64,000 nucleotides of DNA from Saccharomycopsis fibuligera x Saccharomycopsis cf. fibuligera (GCA_001936135.1 CP012814.1:1054001-1118000); one strand, 5' to 3'. Positions 1 through 14,218 are shown, numbered from the stretch's first letter. Notes: a model not told the origin generated them from the sequence alone. A program made the numbers and translations.

Positions 1-932
1 CTGCTACAGCTGCTATCTCTGCTGTGGCCAAGAATGTCGAAACCACTAGCAGTGCTAAAAGCAGCTCAAGCAGCTCAAGCAGCTCCAGTAGCAGCTCTGG
101 TAACGATATTTCTGGTGATCTCAAAGCATTCAGCAACCCAACCACAAAATTCAAAGACGGAACAATAAAATGTTCCAATTTTCCCTCTGGTCAAGGTGTT
201 ATAAAAGTTCCCTGGGCAGGTCTAGGCGGCTGGACTTCCATTCAGAAACCTAGTGCCGATGGTTCAACCTCCACCAAGTGCACTGATGGCTGGCTTTGCT
301 CCTACGCATGCCAAGCAGGAATGCTGAAGACTCAATGGCCATCCAGTCAACCGAGTGATGGGCAATCTCGTGGTGGATTACTTTGCAAAAATGGATATTT
401 GTATCGTACTAACACCAAGCTGGATTATTTATGTGAATGGGGTCATAAGAGTGCCTATGCTGTATCTAAGTTAAACAAAGTGTTATCTTTATGCCGTACT
501 GATTATCCAGGTTCCGAAAACATGAATATTCCAACCAGAGTTGCTGCTAAGCAAACTCAACCAATCTCCGTTGTTGATGGATCAACATATTATCAATGGG
601 AAGGCAAGACCACATCGGCTCAATATTACGTTAATGATGCTGGTGTTGATGTGGAAAAAGGGTGTGTTTGGGGCACCAGCAGTGGTACCATTGGTAACTG
701 GGCTCCAGTGGTGTTGGGAGCAGGCTACAGTAGTGGGCAAACTTGGTTACTGTTGATACCCAACCCAAATAATAAAAAGAAGCCAAACTATAACATTAAG
801 ATTGAAGCAGCTTCTGGTGGCACAATCAGTGGAAGTTGTTCGTATGTTGATGGGAAGTATAGCGGTGGCTCTGGAAGCGATGGGTGTACTGTCGCTGTGA
901 CCAAAGGTGCTGCTAATTTTGTTTTTTCATAA
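1..932 (+). CDS. SUN-family cell wall beta-glucosidase, 5' end outside window
   Basis: The frame is already open at the left edge, so this is the C-terminal part of a longer gene; no ATG start is seen. After a poly-Ser linker comes the SUN domain (Sim1/Uth1/Nca3/Sun4 family), recognised by its cysteine-rich core: [92 protein letters not shown] and LIPNPNN. Family members are secreted or wall-bound glucosidase-like proteins needed for septation and daughter-cell separation in yeasts. The closest relative in this window is the complete gene at 18445-19779, which shares the whole core but differs in the Ser/Ala-rich N-terminal half. A CTG codon at 325-327 lies where other SUN proteins, as I recall them, have Ser (GMSKTQWP). 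Family assignment is secure; which member (SUN41 or SIM1 type) is not. Confidence 0.9.
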   Translation, partial: ATAAISAVAKNVETTSSAKSSSSSSSSSSSSSGNDISGDLKAFSNPTTKFKDGTIKCSNFPSGQGVIKVPWAGLGGWTSIQKPSADGSTSTKCTDGWLCSYACQAGMLKTQWPSSQPSDGQSRGGLLCKNGYLYRTNTKLDYLCEWGHKSAYAVSKLNKVLSLCRTDYPGSENMNIPTRVAAKQTQPISVVDGSTYYQWEGKTTSAQYYVNDAGVDVEKGCVWGTSSGTIGNWAPVVLGAGYSSGQTWLLLIPNPNNKKKPNYNIKIEAASGGTISGSCSYVDGKYSGGSGSDGCTVAVTKGAANFVFS

Positions 933-2158
933 GGCAAATGTGTTAAATATTTGTTTGATGTGCTCATTAAGATGAGAGGCTGGAATATCATTTAGAGTAC
1001 TTTACTTCTATTACTTTGTTTTACTTACAATTTTCTTTTACTAAGCTTTCCGATAAGTATCTATATAGACTCATAGACGTATATACAGTTTTTTGTTATA
1101 CAAAAAATATCTCTTTTCAATAATACTTTGTATATTATCTACTAACCTTCGCCTCTTAATAGGTCAGCTTCATCATATATACAAAAGAACAATTATAGAA
1201 TTTTGTTTAATCAATGTGAATAGACCTGTTATAAGTCCTGTATAAATATACATATATCCTCGACAGACTAACTTTTTTTCAGTTAGCTAAAACTTCAATT
1301 TAATATACCTCACCTTGAACACTCTTTTTGGATAAAATGAAAACCAACAGATAAAGAGGCATCCAAAAGTATGAATATATTGAACATGAATTATCTGAAC
1401 GCATTCAATCGCATATTCAAAACTGGCAATGAGAAAAAAAAATACAAAAACAAAAAAACATGCATGTTTATATTGTGTAACCAGAATATTTAGAGCAGAC
1501 GCACCTAATGCTACAAACCCTGGTTTCTGTAAGCATAGCCCTCTTGAATCTTTGAGAATGCATTTATAAACACGGCAAATATACCAAAGAAGGCAAAATA
1601 ATGAGTCTAAGCTGTATTATTTCAGACATTCTCGGAGATGATGGCACCAGAAAAAACACTATCGCAAACGTTTTGATACAATAGATAATGTGAAAATATT
1701 TTGTTTAGATTTTGAGGATCATAAAATAGATGGATAAAAAATTAATTTTAAAAATTACTTATTTTATTTTTTTAGACGGAGATGCCTGTATGTTAGTTTA
1801 ACTATTTAACGTTATAGAAACATGCCCGGACAATGTAATTTGGAAGACTATTATTTAAGCTTTGCTTTGAATAATTAAAAGAAAACCTAGACCAAAACTG
1901 AGTTCAAGAATAGGATATAGACTTGAAAGTTTTTTTCCAAACTTTTTTTTTTCACATACAATATCGATTTAAAAAAAAAACTATATAAACGATAGAAAAT
2001 ATAATCTTATAAACTTATCTATATAGTATATACAGTGTAGTTCAGTTGTTGTTATATAGGGGAAATTTATACAAGTGAAAACCCCGTTAGTATTAGTTAG
2101 ACTTTAATGGATCTTTTGGATTTGAAATAGATATAGGAGAGATTATAGTCTAGGATAA
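933..2158. other. Intergenic, no gene seen
   Basis: AT-rich DNA with many short A and T runs downstream of the SUN gene. I see no open frame of convincing composition and no RNA gene. Confidence 0.5.
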
Positions 2159-2680
2159 ATGATATTTTTTTTGTTTTTTATTTTTTTTATATATTTTTTT
2201 TTTTTTTTTCTGAGAGTCATTGTTTTGTTGTCGACAGATAAAAAGAAAGGGGTCTCACTTCAATACCATCTTCCACTCACTAAGATAACACTGATGTGTT
2301 ATCTAATTCATTACCGTGGTGATGTAGTAAATAAGACCAGAAATCGGAATGGTTTTCCAATCAAAGTCCTTATCTTTCCGTAGGCGGGAATATTTCTTTT
2401 GGAACATCAAGTAGTTGTCGACCTGGATTAATTCTCGTGTATCACTGGATGGAAGGATGAGGGTGTCCCAGCTCAATTCCTTATTTATATGTAACTTTTT
2501 CCATAACGCTTGTGCTACTGGACATTTAACCAAAAAGTGCTCCATTTGTTTGTTGATAGCATCTTCGTATGACTGCTGTTTGTATTTTTTACGTGATAAA
2601 TCTTCGGAGCACCACTTACATTCCTCACCTTGAAATTTGAACTTCTCGACTCCGAGGTTTATTCGGATCCAGGCCTATGA
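2159..2680 (-). mobile_element. 5'-truncated LINE fragment (C-terminal zinc-knuckle end of ORF2 plus poly(A))
   Basis: Read on the minus strand, an open frame from about 2676 to the stop at 2303 encodes the tail of a non-LTR retrotransposon ORF2. It has CKWC followed after a spacer by HFLVKCPVAQALWKKL, which matches the zinc-binding region found after the reverse transcriptase in L1-type elements (C-x2-C ... H-x4-C, then A-x3-W). About 90 bases past the stop the minus strand ends in a run of A (T16 at 2194-2209 on the plus strand, with more T-rich sequence to 2167), as expected of a reverse-transcribed poly(A) tail. The upstream side stops at an in-frame stop near 2678, 50 bp from the tRNA gene, so only the 3' end was inserted or survives. 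CUG-clade yeasts carry L1-clade LINEs called Zorro, so that family is likely. No reverse transcriptase core or endonuclease is present. Confidence 0.5.
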
Positions 2681-2731
2681 GATTTACATAGTTTTAATAG
2701 TTTAACCATTTTGTTAAAAAAAAATATCAGA

Positions 2732-2846
2732 GGACGTGTGGCCGAGTGGTCTAAGGCGCTCGACTCAAGAGTAACATCTCTTGCAGCTAAAACAGCTGAG
2801 CAATCGAGTCTCGAAAGAGGCATGAGTTCGAACCTCATCGCGTCCA
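2732..2846 (+). tRNA. tL(CAA): tRNA-Leu (anticodon CAA) with intron
   Basis: Acceptor stem GGACGTG (2732-2738) pairs with CGCGTCC (2839-2845), followed by discriminator A. The D arm is GCC...GGC. The anticodon stem is CTCGA (2759-2763) with TCGAG (2804-2808), and the anticodon CAA lies at 2766-2768 after C-T. A 33-nt intron (2770-2802) begins one base after the anticodon, the position and size known for the yeast tRNA-Leu(CAA) gene. A long variable arm (TCTCGAAAGAG) and a T arm ATGAG-TTCGAAC-CTCAT complete a class II tRNA. CCA is not encoded, as in nuclear genes. It reads UUG codons. Confidence 0.93.
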
Positions 2847-4189
2847 TTATTTTTTTGTGCTTATGCACGGCTTTATTTCGGTGCATAGGTTAGAATAACA
2901 CGTTTTCATCAAAAGCATAATTAATCTGATTTTTATTTTTTTATGTCAATTTTAAAGATCTTGAGTTTCCCTTTTCGTCATACGCCTATATGTAACTTAC
3001 ACCACCCTAAATACCATAAGCATCATCTGTACATTGTTTTTAAAGAGCAAGAGTTGGTGTATCAAGCCTTTTTTGAACCTCCAGACTCTCGTAAATGGTG
3101 TCTAGCTTTTTACTTTAACAGCGAAAGCTCAGAGGCAATCTTTTCATTAAGTACACGGTTACACAATTTACCCAAGGAAAACAAATAATACCGACAGTTG
3201 ACAAATGATCATTAATCAAAAAAAAAAGCCATTTCAACTGCTCATAGTACAAAACGGATGATCAGAAGCATAACTGAAATTGTGATCCTTATCGTAATTG
3301 CATAATTTGAGGTATGTAGCTTCATAATGTGGGAAAGACTGGGTCGCCTCAGTCAATACTAACTATTTTGTGAATTGGATTGGGTTGGAATGGATTGAGA
3401 TTGAGTTTGGGGGATGGACGAAATCGACACTTTGAGGTGATGCTGGATGATGAGAGCCTCTGCAACTGCTTAGAAAATCGCTGCAAATGTATCGCGATCT
3501 GCGCCGTACCGCCCGCTGCATTGTCAACTGTGAAACGAACAACATGAACAACAGCATATTTTTCAAACTGTTATTCGAGAACTCCGTATGTTTGTAGATT
3601 CAAAGGTCCAACCAAGGGAAGGGGACATACAATTAAAATATGTTTTTGTGAATGCGTCATAGCTTGTATAGGGTCTTCCTATTTAACCAACGAGTTTTCT
3701 GAGTATAACATAAAAGACCTTTTTATATAAAAGCTCATGATATATGCTCAAAGACTCTTTCAAATACTCAATCAATGCTCTGTTTGTGTGCGTGTGTGTG
3801 TGTGCTTGGTTATGTAAAAACGTAATGGACTTAAACTTAACTTAAAGGGGAGCAGATCTATATTGTGAAGCATGCGTACTGTAGAGGCAAATAACGAGGC
3901 GATTCAGGAAAATGTTGAAAAAGAGACTGCTAATGATTCATAAACCCTGTACACCATATTCTCACTATTGTTCGCACTTTTCACCTTCTTTGTTCATTTT
4001 GCCTTTATACCATACGGAAACGGGAGTGATATATGCGAACCATTAAAACTGAGCTCCTACTTGTAACAGTATTTCTTTTCCCTTTGATAAAGCAGAACCC
4101 TGCATGGATAAATTAGCCAAAATTAGTTTATTATCTATGTAGCAGTATTATATCGTAGCTTAACAATCAGTTTCACAACTACAAGAAAC
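2847..4189. other. Intergenic, tRNA-Leu to ERG10 3' side
   Basis: No gene supported. An 81-codon ATG frame at 2943-3188 has no recognisable domain. A short (TG)n tract lies at about 3786-3804. The last few hundred bases are probably the ERG10 3' UTR and terminator. Confidence 0.45.
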
Positions 4190-7759
<3,570 letters not shown>

Positions 7760-9406
7760 TCAGATATCGTTGGAAAGACCGTTAGTACTTGCTTCAGCAC
7801 CCCTTGTTGATGGTTCACTGCTAGAAAAATTATTGACCCCGTTATTGTTATTATTATTTTGATAGTTCTTTTGTCTATCCATTTCAATTCTATTGTTGAT
7901 CAAATACATCGCCATTTGATTATTGTTTATACCACCAGTCAAAACAATTTTTCTTTCTTTTGGATTGGTTGGATCTGGATCTTGAACTTTAATTTGTGAG
8001 CCTGAACTATCTCTTACTTCTCTAATATTTTTCCCACCTTTACCAATCACTGATCCTACATGGTCGTTAGAAATATAAATATCTTGAGTGACAGTTTGAT
8101 GTTGACCAATTGGCATTAATGTTGGTGGTGGTTGAATAGTACCAACTGGAGCGGTATTTGGTGCAGTAGAAATATTGTTGTTTTGGGATGGTGGTAATGA
8201 CATGATACGACTTTTATTGAATTGATTTTGAGCAGCAGCAGCGGCGGCGGCAGCTCCGCCCAAATTGGAGTATGGTTTCAAGTTACGGTTATTTTGACCA
8301 AGAGCGCCGCCAGCACCTGCACCGCCGCCAGCACCAGCACCACCATTATTTCTAGTATTACCCATGTAACCCATATGCATTGGCATCATTCCCATCATTT
8401 GAGGATTGAACCCATTTGGAGAATTGAATCCATTGAATTGGAAGTTTGGCAGACCAACAACTCCAGGAAATTGGGGAGCTCCTGGAAATGCGCCAGGAAC
8501 ACCGCCGGTGGCAGCAGCGGCAGCAGCGGCGGCTGGATTAGCGCCGTAGTTGGAGTTACCTGGGTTGTAAAATATGATTTTGGTTTTGTGCATGAATTTT
8601 TTGTTTTCATAAATGGTCTGACCAACATAATAGGTGGCAATGTGAATGGCGTCCGGTACCCCAGAAATAGAAAGACATCTATCGGTGGAAAACGGCATAA
8701 CCGTTTCACTAGCCTTTAGTTTAGCCGCTGATTTTTCTTCAATTTCTCTGAATTTGTTACCGCCTTTACCAATAACAAACCCAATGACGGGATGAGGAAT
8801 CAATAATTTCAAGATGTATTGTTTGGAGTCAGGACTAGAAGGGGTTTCTGGTTCATCAATAATGGTTCTAGTAATCAAACCAAAAGCTTTGGCCACTTTT
8901 TCTGCAGGGCCTCTGACATGGACCACTCTTTCGTATATGCCCTTGATGTTTTCAGAAACATTAATTCTAGCGCCAGACTTGTCCTTGATGTAGTTTATTT
9001 TTTCACCACCTTTACCAACAATCAAACCGGCTTCCTTGACAGGGACAAGCATTCTGAAATGGACATAAGTCGGGTCATCGCCAGTTTGCACCTTGTGGGA
9101 AGATATTGGGGTAGAGCGCTTAGGCAAGTCAGTATTGGAGTCACCAGAGTTGAAAGTATCGTCATTGTTGTTTGTGTTGGCGTTTGTATTAGTACTGTCG
9201 GTGTTGGTGTTTGTAAGGGTGTTGTTTGTGTTTGCGGTTGTATCGCTGGCGGCGGTTGAGGAGTCGTTGGCGACAGCGTTTAGCAAAGGAGCGGTTTGGT
9301 CCTTAACTTTCTGGGCCTCCTCGGCCTCTAGCATTTCTGCATCGATGGCGACTCTCTTAGTCAGGGGGTCTTCAGATTGGGAGTCTTCGTTCTTACGTTT
9401 GAGCAT
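7760..9406 (-). CDS. PBP2: Triple KH-domain RNA-binding protein (PBP2-like)
   Basis: Three KH domains, each with the GxxG loop as GKGG. KH1 contains YVHFRMLVPVKEAGLIVGKG, KH2 contains LLIPHPVIGFVIGKGGNKF, and KH3 contains DIYISNDHVGSVIGKGGKNI. KH1 and KH2 lie close together; KH3 follows a long Ala/Gly/Asn/Met-rich linker, an arrangement like S. cerevisiae Pbp2 (poly(A)-binding-protein-binding protein), whose KH2 also has the DAIHIAT-type ending. HEK2/KHD1 is the alternative but its KH sequences match less well. I chose the ATG at 9404-9406 (MLKRKNEDSQSED, 548 residues). The frame stays open to 9601, but that stretch is made of Pro and His/Thr repeats from a G18 tract and a TG/TGCG repeat, which looks like leader rather than protein. 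The likely role is mRNA stability or localisation. The family is certain, the orthologue name probable. Confidence 0.85.
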   Translation of the reverse strand: MLKRKNEDSQSEDPLTKRVAIDAEMLEAEEAQKVKDQTAPLLNAVANDSSTAASDTTANTNNTLTNTNTDSTNTNANTNNNDDTFNSGDSNTDLPKRSTPISSHKVQTGDDPTYVHFRMLVPVKEAGLIVGKGGEKINYIKDKSGARINVSENIKGIYERVVHVRGPAEKVAKAFGLITRTIIDEPETPSSPDSKQYILKLLIPHPVIGFVIGKGGNKFREIEEKSAAKLKASETVMPFSTDRCLSISGVPDAIHIATYYVGQTIYENKKFMHKTKIIFYNPGNSNYGANPAAAAAAAATGGVPGAFPGAPQFPGVVGLPNFQFNGFNSPNGFNPQMMGMMPMHMGYMGNTRNNGGAGAGGGAGAGGALGQNNRNLKPYSNLGGAAAAAAAAQNQFNKSRIMSLPPSQNNNISTAPNTAPVGTIQPPPTLMPIGQHQTVTQDIYISNDHVGSVIGKGGKNIREVRDSSGSQIKVQDPDPTNPKERKIVLTGGINNNQMAMYLINNRIEMDRQKNYQNNNNNNGVNNFSSSEPSTRGAEASTNGLSNDI

Positions 9407-9556
9407 GTTGTATGTAGGAGAAAGAGCGCTGTTTGTAGAGAGAGAGTGTGTGTGTATGTGTGTGTGTGGGTGCGTGCGAATGTGTGAGTGTGAAAGAGGA
9501 GAGGATAGCAGCTCGTGGTTGGGTGATGGTTGAAGAGTGCAATGGTATATGTTGAT

Positions 9557-9574
9557 GGGGGGGGGGGGGGGGGG
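9557..9574. repeat. Poly-G tract (G18)
   Basis: Eighteen consecutive G on the plus strand, so C18 in the leader strand of the KH gene about 150 bp upstream of its ATG. Long G/C homopolymers are rare in such an AT-rich genome and are prone to slippage and G-quadruplex formation. Confidence 0.95.
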
Positions 9575-10698
9575 AATTTTAATCTGGAATGGGCAAGACA
9601 AAAGAAAGGGAGCTGCTGGCCGAAAGAAAGAAAAAAAAAAGGTCTTTCTGTCACGATGTGAATCCCGTTATCCGGCTGTGGGGTTGAATTCACGGGAGGG
9701 TATCATTATGTAAGCGGGTTATGAGCGTTTCCCAAACAGGAAGATACCGACTACTCGGGTCTTATTAGTGACAGCTGCCGGCGGTCAGCGGCCAACGGTC
9801 GGTCAACGACCAACGAGACCAACGGGACCAACGGGACCAACGGCTACCGGCGGCCTGATGCTTGACGTGGTTCGGGGGGGAAAGTCAGATTTAAAAGTGT
9901 TGGAAAAAGGGTCTCTGGCTGAGCGAGAGCTGACCCGCCAGAGGCCAGGTGTGCTGAGAAGTGTATTTGCTATGATCTCTGCTATGATCTGTAGTATCTG
10001 CCTACAGTGGAGCGAGAGAGAGCGAGAGAGAGAGACTATAATAGCTTTCTGCTGATTCGAAGAGCCCTTTGACAGTGACTGGAGCGCTTTTCGGATTACA
10101 ATCTGCTTACATTGCTAATCAGTCTGTGTTTGCAATCGTCAAGGTAAACGGGACCCTGTGTTGTCGTCGAGAACTTTGTATAATAGTCATTGTTGCGGCT
10201 TTTTTTTTTCTTCTTTCTTTCTTGTATAGAGAGGACAAGGCAATAATACACAACTGCCCTCAACCAACATAAACTACGATACAAAACAATAATTCTGCAA
10301 GATAGTAGCTATTTTTCACCCAGAATCCCCCTATTAATCTGATTGGTGCAGTGGCAGTATCTGTGCACAGTTTCTACTGCTGGCTAAAACCTGCAATGCT
10401 GGGGGGTGGGTGTGCGCTTATCCATGGTACAGCAAGTGCGTCCTCGGAGGATATCCATCATTGTGCCGGCAGCACACCCACAACCTTTACATCATTGTAG
10501 TTCTTTTCTTTCTGTTACCTCATTGAATATCAAATGGTTCGACACATTGTTACTTTACCGCCCAGCAGAAGAACTTACAAGGACTAGCGCCTGCTGCTGG
10601 CCAACTGGAGTAGAGTAATATATGCACTGTGCACGGGCAATCACCATCGGAAACGTGAACATGCGCAATGCCACACTTTATATACCAGCAACCGTTAA

Positions 10699-10700
<2 letters not shown>

Positions 10701-10746
<46 letters not shown>
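10701..10746. repeat. (TA)23 microsatellite
   Basis: Perfect TA dinucleotide repeat about 130 bp upstream of the oxygenase start codon. It may act as TATA-like promoter DNA. Confidence 0.95.
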
Positions 10747-10749
<3 letters not shown>

Positions 10750-10877
10750 GCCTCGAGAAACTGGTATTATATAGATAGAAGTTACAGTCTTCGGGAATTG
10801 CGCTTTCGGACCTCACTTCAAATCTTTTTTTTACTCCAAAAACCACTCTCCAAACATACTCAATATTCACATCGCTC

Positions 10878-12140
10878 ATGTCTTTTCCTAAATACGACCC
10901 TACCAAACTATCCGAACTCGACAAGAAGCTCCATCTTCGACCTTTCGAAGAAGCCCCGGAGACAAAGGAACAAGTCAAAGTGGTTGGGCTCCATGCCATT
11001 GATTTGTCCCAATTCAAAGAGGGCCCAGAACATTTACCTGCCCGTCAAAAACTAGCCAAACAATTGGAAACTGCATTATCTACCGATGGCTTTTTCAAAA
11101 TTGTGAATCATGGCATCCCTGGGGAAACTTTGGACTACCTAAGAGCCATTGGTCAATCTATTCCCGAGATTCCCGAGGACGAAAAGAAAAATTTCGTTGG
11201 CGGCGAGCACGATATCGAAGAAGAAAAAGACTACGGGTTGGGTGTCATCCGTGGTACTGGTTTCAAGCCTCGTGGATACTTGCAATATACTAAGGATGCT
11301 CGTGATAATGTTGAGTTCTACAATATTCGGAACTTCTTGCATGATGAGATCTTGTATAACCGTCAAAAATATCCAGCCTACATCACTGAGCATCTTGACG
11401 ATATTGCCATATACTTCCGCTACTTGTACTACAACATCCTCAGAAAGATAATGAACTTGGTTGATATTATTTTGGAGCTCCCCGAAGGGCATTTCTGGGA
11501 CAAGCATTTCAAAGTGATCCAAAACGACATATACCACAGTGCTGGCGGGGTGGCTAGATTCTTATACTATCATGCGGTGGACGAGGACTACAAGAGAAAG
11601 ACCAATGGCACCTGGCTCCGTGGCCATTCAGACCAAGGTTTCTTGACTTTTATTGTATCGCAATCCATTCTTGCTTTGCAAATCAGATCCTACGACACTA
11701 ACGAGTGGTGCTACGTGAGCCATACACCAAACGCGCTCATTGTTAACGTTGCTGATGCCCTAAACTTCCTCACTGGCGGCTACTTCAAGTCCGCATTGCA
11801 CCGTGTCGTGCTCCCACCAGCAGACCAATCAACCTATAGCCGTGGCACCGTTATCTATTTCTGCAACTGTGCCGGCGACACAATTCTTGATCCTGATCAA
11901 TTGAACTCTCCCAAGTTGGCTAGATTGGGATACAAGAGGGACCCAACCTTGGAAAGAATCGATTTCAAAACATGGGATAATACCAAGGGAAAATTCTTCA
12001 ACAACAAGCAGACGAGTAACAATAAGCAGGGGATTAGCTGCTTGGGAAGAGTTACTTTGGGAAGTTATATGGAACCGCCAAAGGAAACCCAACTGGCTGC
12101 AGGCGAAGGTAACGAACCAGCTAAAGTTGCTGCTACTTAG
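10878..12140 (+). CDS. 2-oxoglutarate/Fe(II)-dependent oxygenase, isopenicillin N synthase-like
   Basis: A 420-residue protein. The N-terminal DIOX_N-type region has DGFFKIVNHGIPGETLDYL (about 70-88). The C-terminal jelly-roll carries the iron-binding facial triad H250-x-D252 (RGHSDQGFLTF) and H308 (KSALHRVV), plus the 2-oxoglutarate-binding Arg, probably R322 (TYSRGTVIYF). All the expected metal ligands are present, so it should be active. Relatives hydroxylate or desaturate small molecules, and the substrate cannot be told from sequence. It is somewhat longer than plant or bacterial members (about 330-370) because of an N-terminal extension and an insert near 110-150. It is divergent from the KH gene and convergent with the FEN2-like permease. 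Its C/G-rich wobble codons suggest reasonable expression. Confidence 0.88.
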   Translation: MSFPKYDPTKLSELDKKLHLRPFEEAPETKEQVKVVGLHAIDLSQFKEGPEHLPARQKLAKQLETALSTDGFFKIVNHGIPGETLDYLRAIGQSIPEIPEDEKKNFVGGEHDIEEEKDYGLGVIRGTGFKPRGYLQYTKDARDNVEFYNIRNFLHDEILYNRQKYPAYITEHLDDIAIYFRYLYYNILRKIMNLVDIILELPEGHFWDKHFKVIQNDIYHSAGGVARFLYYHAVDEDYKRKTNGTWLRGHSDQGFLTFIVSQSILALQIRSYDTNEWCYVSHTPNALIVNVADALNFLTGGYFKSALHRVVLPPADQSTYSRGTVIYFCNCAGDTILDPDQLNSPKLARLGYKRDPTLERIDFKTWDNTKGKFFNNKQTSNNKQGISCLGRVTLGSYMEPPKETQLAAGEGNEPAKVAAT

Positions 12141-12796
12141 GCGACTGGCGTGTGAGTTTGAATTTCAAGCCTTTGCTGGTTTGTGAATTATGATATGTAG
12201 GTTCTGTTATTAAGAGCCGAGATTTCAAAGTTAGAGCTACTTTCATGCTTTTGTTTCAAAGTGTTTTCAAGAGCGTAAATACTGAGAAGTACTACAGATT
12301 ACATAAAATTTTATGAATAAATATGAACAGTATAACTATTTTGGATTGTACTACTGTTTTTGGTGTACTGTTGAAAATAAAAAGCAAGACGCGGAATTGC
12401 AAAGTATAATATCTAAATTAGATATTGACCACCAGAGTAGCAATCCTTGCCCTCAGTTCAAATAAAACCCTCTCCCGTAAAACAAAGTAACAGCAGCAAC
12501 ACTATGAACTTTCTTAAAACGCAGAAAAAGTTTTGCAAGTGGTAGTAGTAGTAGAACCGGCCCGCTACGATGTAGGTGGGACAACATGCATCAATATTGG
12601 TGCATATATTCCCTCTTCCAATACACTCTAAATATCAATTTGTGAATACTACATGCTGCTGATTTCCGTTCTATCAATGTATTTTTTTTTAAAAAAAAAA
12701 AAAAAAAAATTATATCAAGGGTGCAGCCGGATGGCATGGAATGTATAACATGATAAAAATAAGCAAGGAAATAAGCAAGTAAAACAAACACAACAA
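12141..12796. other. Convergent intergenic region
   Basis: 3' flanks of the oxygenase and the permease, with T9 next to A19 near 12682-12709 that could serve as 3'-end signals for both directions. No gene seen. Confidence 0.5.
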
Positions 12797-14218
12797 CTAA
12801 CCAACATTCTTCTCCGCTATAGACTCAGCACTCTCCGCATCATAAACATTAGCTTCATGCTTGTTCTTTTTTGCCGTTTTCTCGTCCTTAACCTGTAAAA
12901 TTCTGATAATCGCAGCAACAATCAAGCTAGCAAAAATTGTAGCCAACATTGCATAGCAGCCATTTCTAAACTTTGGAGCCGAGCTGGCCTTATAGAACAA
13001 TAATGGCCACCATGCATTAACCACTGAAGAAAACATATTCATTGATGCTAAAATTATTGCTCTTTCTTCCAAGTCATTATAGCATACGGTATTCACCCAA
13101 GCAAAATAGGTAGCTTGGCCAGAAAATGACACCCCGGCAAGATAATGAGCGGCAAATACAAACGGTGCACTTAAAGGCTTGGCTAGTAGCAAAATGGTAG
13201 AAATGAGTAGCACGGCAGCGATCCAAACAGCAACATGCCAATGGTACTTGGCTCCCGTCGCGTCAACATAAATTGACGTGATAAATGTAGAAACGACTCC
13301 TACTGCATAGATTCCCAATGGATAATTATTGCGATCAGAAATACTGTATTTGAATTTTTTGAGCCATAGTGCAAATAGTGAATTCACTACATAAGATTCG
13401 TTTTCACCGCCAACGGCCCATAATGCGGTGAACAACCACCAGTGCCACCGGCCAAGCACTCTTTTGAAAACTGACAAATCGAGTTTGGTTTGATCGCGCG
13501 CTGGAAGTCTCAGGATGGCTAGTTGCTTTTCTTCTTTGCTAAGCAAGAAAGACGTGCATGTTTCCGGCACATCAGGAAAGCAAATGAACCCATAAACGCA
13601 AATTGGCAAAGTAATCAAGAAATCAATAACAAAAAGCCATCTCCAGCCAGCTAGCCCATTTTTACCATCCATATGCCTATGAATCGAAGACTGCATAAAA
13701 CCAGAGAAAATAGATCCGATTAAGCCGGATGAGGTGAAAATTGCTGACCGTTTAGCTAGCTCAGTTTCCTTGTACCAGTTCCCAAGAATAAAGTGGGTTC
13801 CGCTAAATGTCGAAGATTCAAAAATTGCTTGGAAAAACCGAATTGCGCAAAGTTGATTATAACTCAGTACCTTGTACATTCCCAAAGTCAAAAAGGCCCA
13901 AGCAAAAGCACAAAAAGTTAACCAGTACCGTGGAGTGATTTTAAGCAACGCAAGATTATTAGGGATCATTCCGACAACGTAACCAACGGTGAAACAGGTG
14001 TTGACGGTATTGTATTCAAATCCTTTCATGTTTAGATCTTCCTGCATGCCGGAAACGTAGGCATTTGCGTAATTTGACCGGTCAATGTAGTTGATCCAGT
14101 AATTCAAGCATACAAAAGAAAGTACTAGCCAGTCGATTTTTAGCAAGAGTTTGGCTTCTTTCGGGTCAGTTGGCGGTTTGCCCCAAACTATGTTCCGAGC
14201 TGTCCGGAATGGTGACAT
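12797..14218 (-). CDS. FEN2: Major facilitator permease, Fen2/Liz1 (pantothenate:H+ symporter) type
   Basis: A 12-TM anion:cation symporter (Dal5/Vht1/Fen2 family). Long blocks resemble S. cerevisiae Fen2: KIDWLVLSFVCLNYWINYID, FTVGYVVGMIPNNLALL, CAIRFFQAIFESSTFSGTHF, GLAGWRWLFVIDFLITLPIC, RAIILASMNMFSSVVNAWWP. Fen2 imports pantothenate at the plasma membrane. CUG-clade yeasts have several paralogues of this group, so other organic acids or vitamins are possible substrates. I chose the ATG at 14216-14218 (MSPFRTARNIVWGKPPTDPK), which starts in the usual cytosolic pre-TM1 segment. The frame extends to 14371, but the extra part contains a 12-bp simple repeat (about 14248-14290, coding RPRSRPRSGPRS) and an unrelated hydrophobic stretch. 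It is divergent from the amidase, across a promoter with clustered GATA motifs. Confidence 0.82.
   Translation of the reverse strand: MSPFRTARNIVWGKPPTDPKEAKLLLKIDWLVLSFVCLNYWINYIDRSNYANAYVSGMQEDLNMKGFEYNTVNTCFTVGYVVGMIPNNLALLKITPRYWLTFCAFAWAFLTLGMYKVLSYNQLCAIRFFQAIFESSTFSGTHFILGNWYKETELAKRSAIFTSSGLIGSIFSGFMQSSIHRHMDGKNGLAGWRWLFVIDFLITLPICVYGFICFPDVPETCTSFLLSKEEKQLAILRLPARDQTKLDLSVFKRVLGRWHWWLFTALWAVGGENESYVVNSLFALWLKKFKYSISDRNNYPLGIYAVGVVSTFITSIYVDATGAKYHWHVAVWIAAVLLISTILLLAKPLSAPFVFAAHYLAGVSFSGQATYFAWVNTVCYNDLEERAIILASMNMFSSVVNAWWPLLFYKASSAPKFRNGCYAMLATIFASLIVAAIIRILQVKDEKTAKKNKHEANVYDAESAESIAEKNVG

Larger units (their letters stand above)
9407..10877. promoter_or_regulatory. Divergent promoter region, KH gene / 2OG oxygenase, with simple repeats
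   Basis: Divergent intergenic DNA rich in simple sequence: a GT-rich repeat (about 9436-9490), G18 (9557-9574), a 9-bp GACCAACGG repeat (about 9798-9843), GAGA repeats (about 10012-10034) and (TA)23 (10701-10746) about 130 bp before the oxygenase ATG. No protein-coding or RNA gene is convincing. The frames seen here are by-products of the repeats. Confidence 0.5.

Noticed and set aside
8222-8719. Long plus-strand frames over the KH gene, and similar antisense frames over ERG10, ARG3, CHS5 and the SAP gene.
   Set aside because: They are shadows of strongly biased codons in the real genes on the other strand.
9407-9601. N-terminal extension of the KH protein.
   Set aside because: The frame is open only because the poly-G and GT repeats encode Pro and His/Thr runs. 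The ATG at 9406 begins normal-looking protein sequence.
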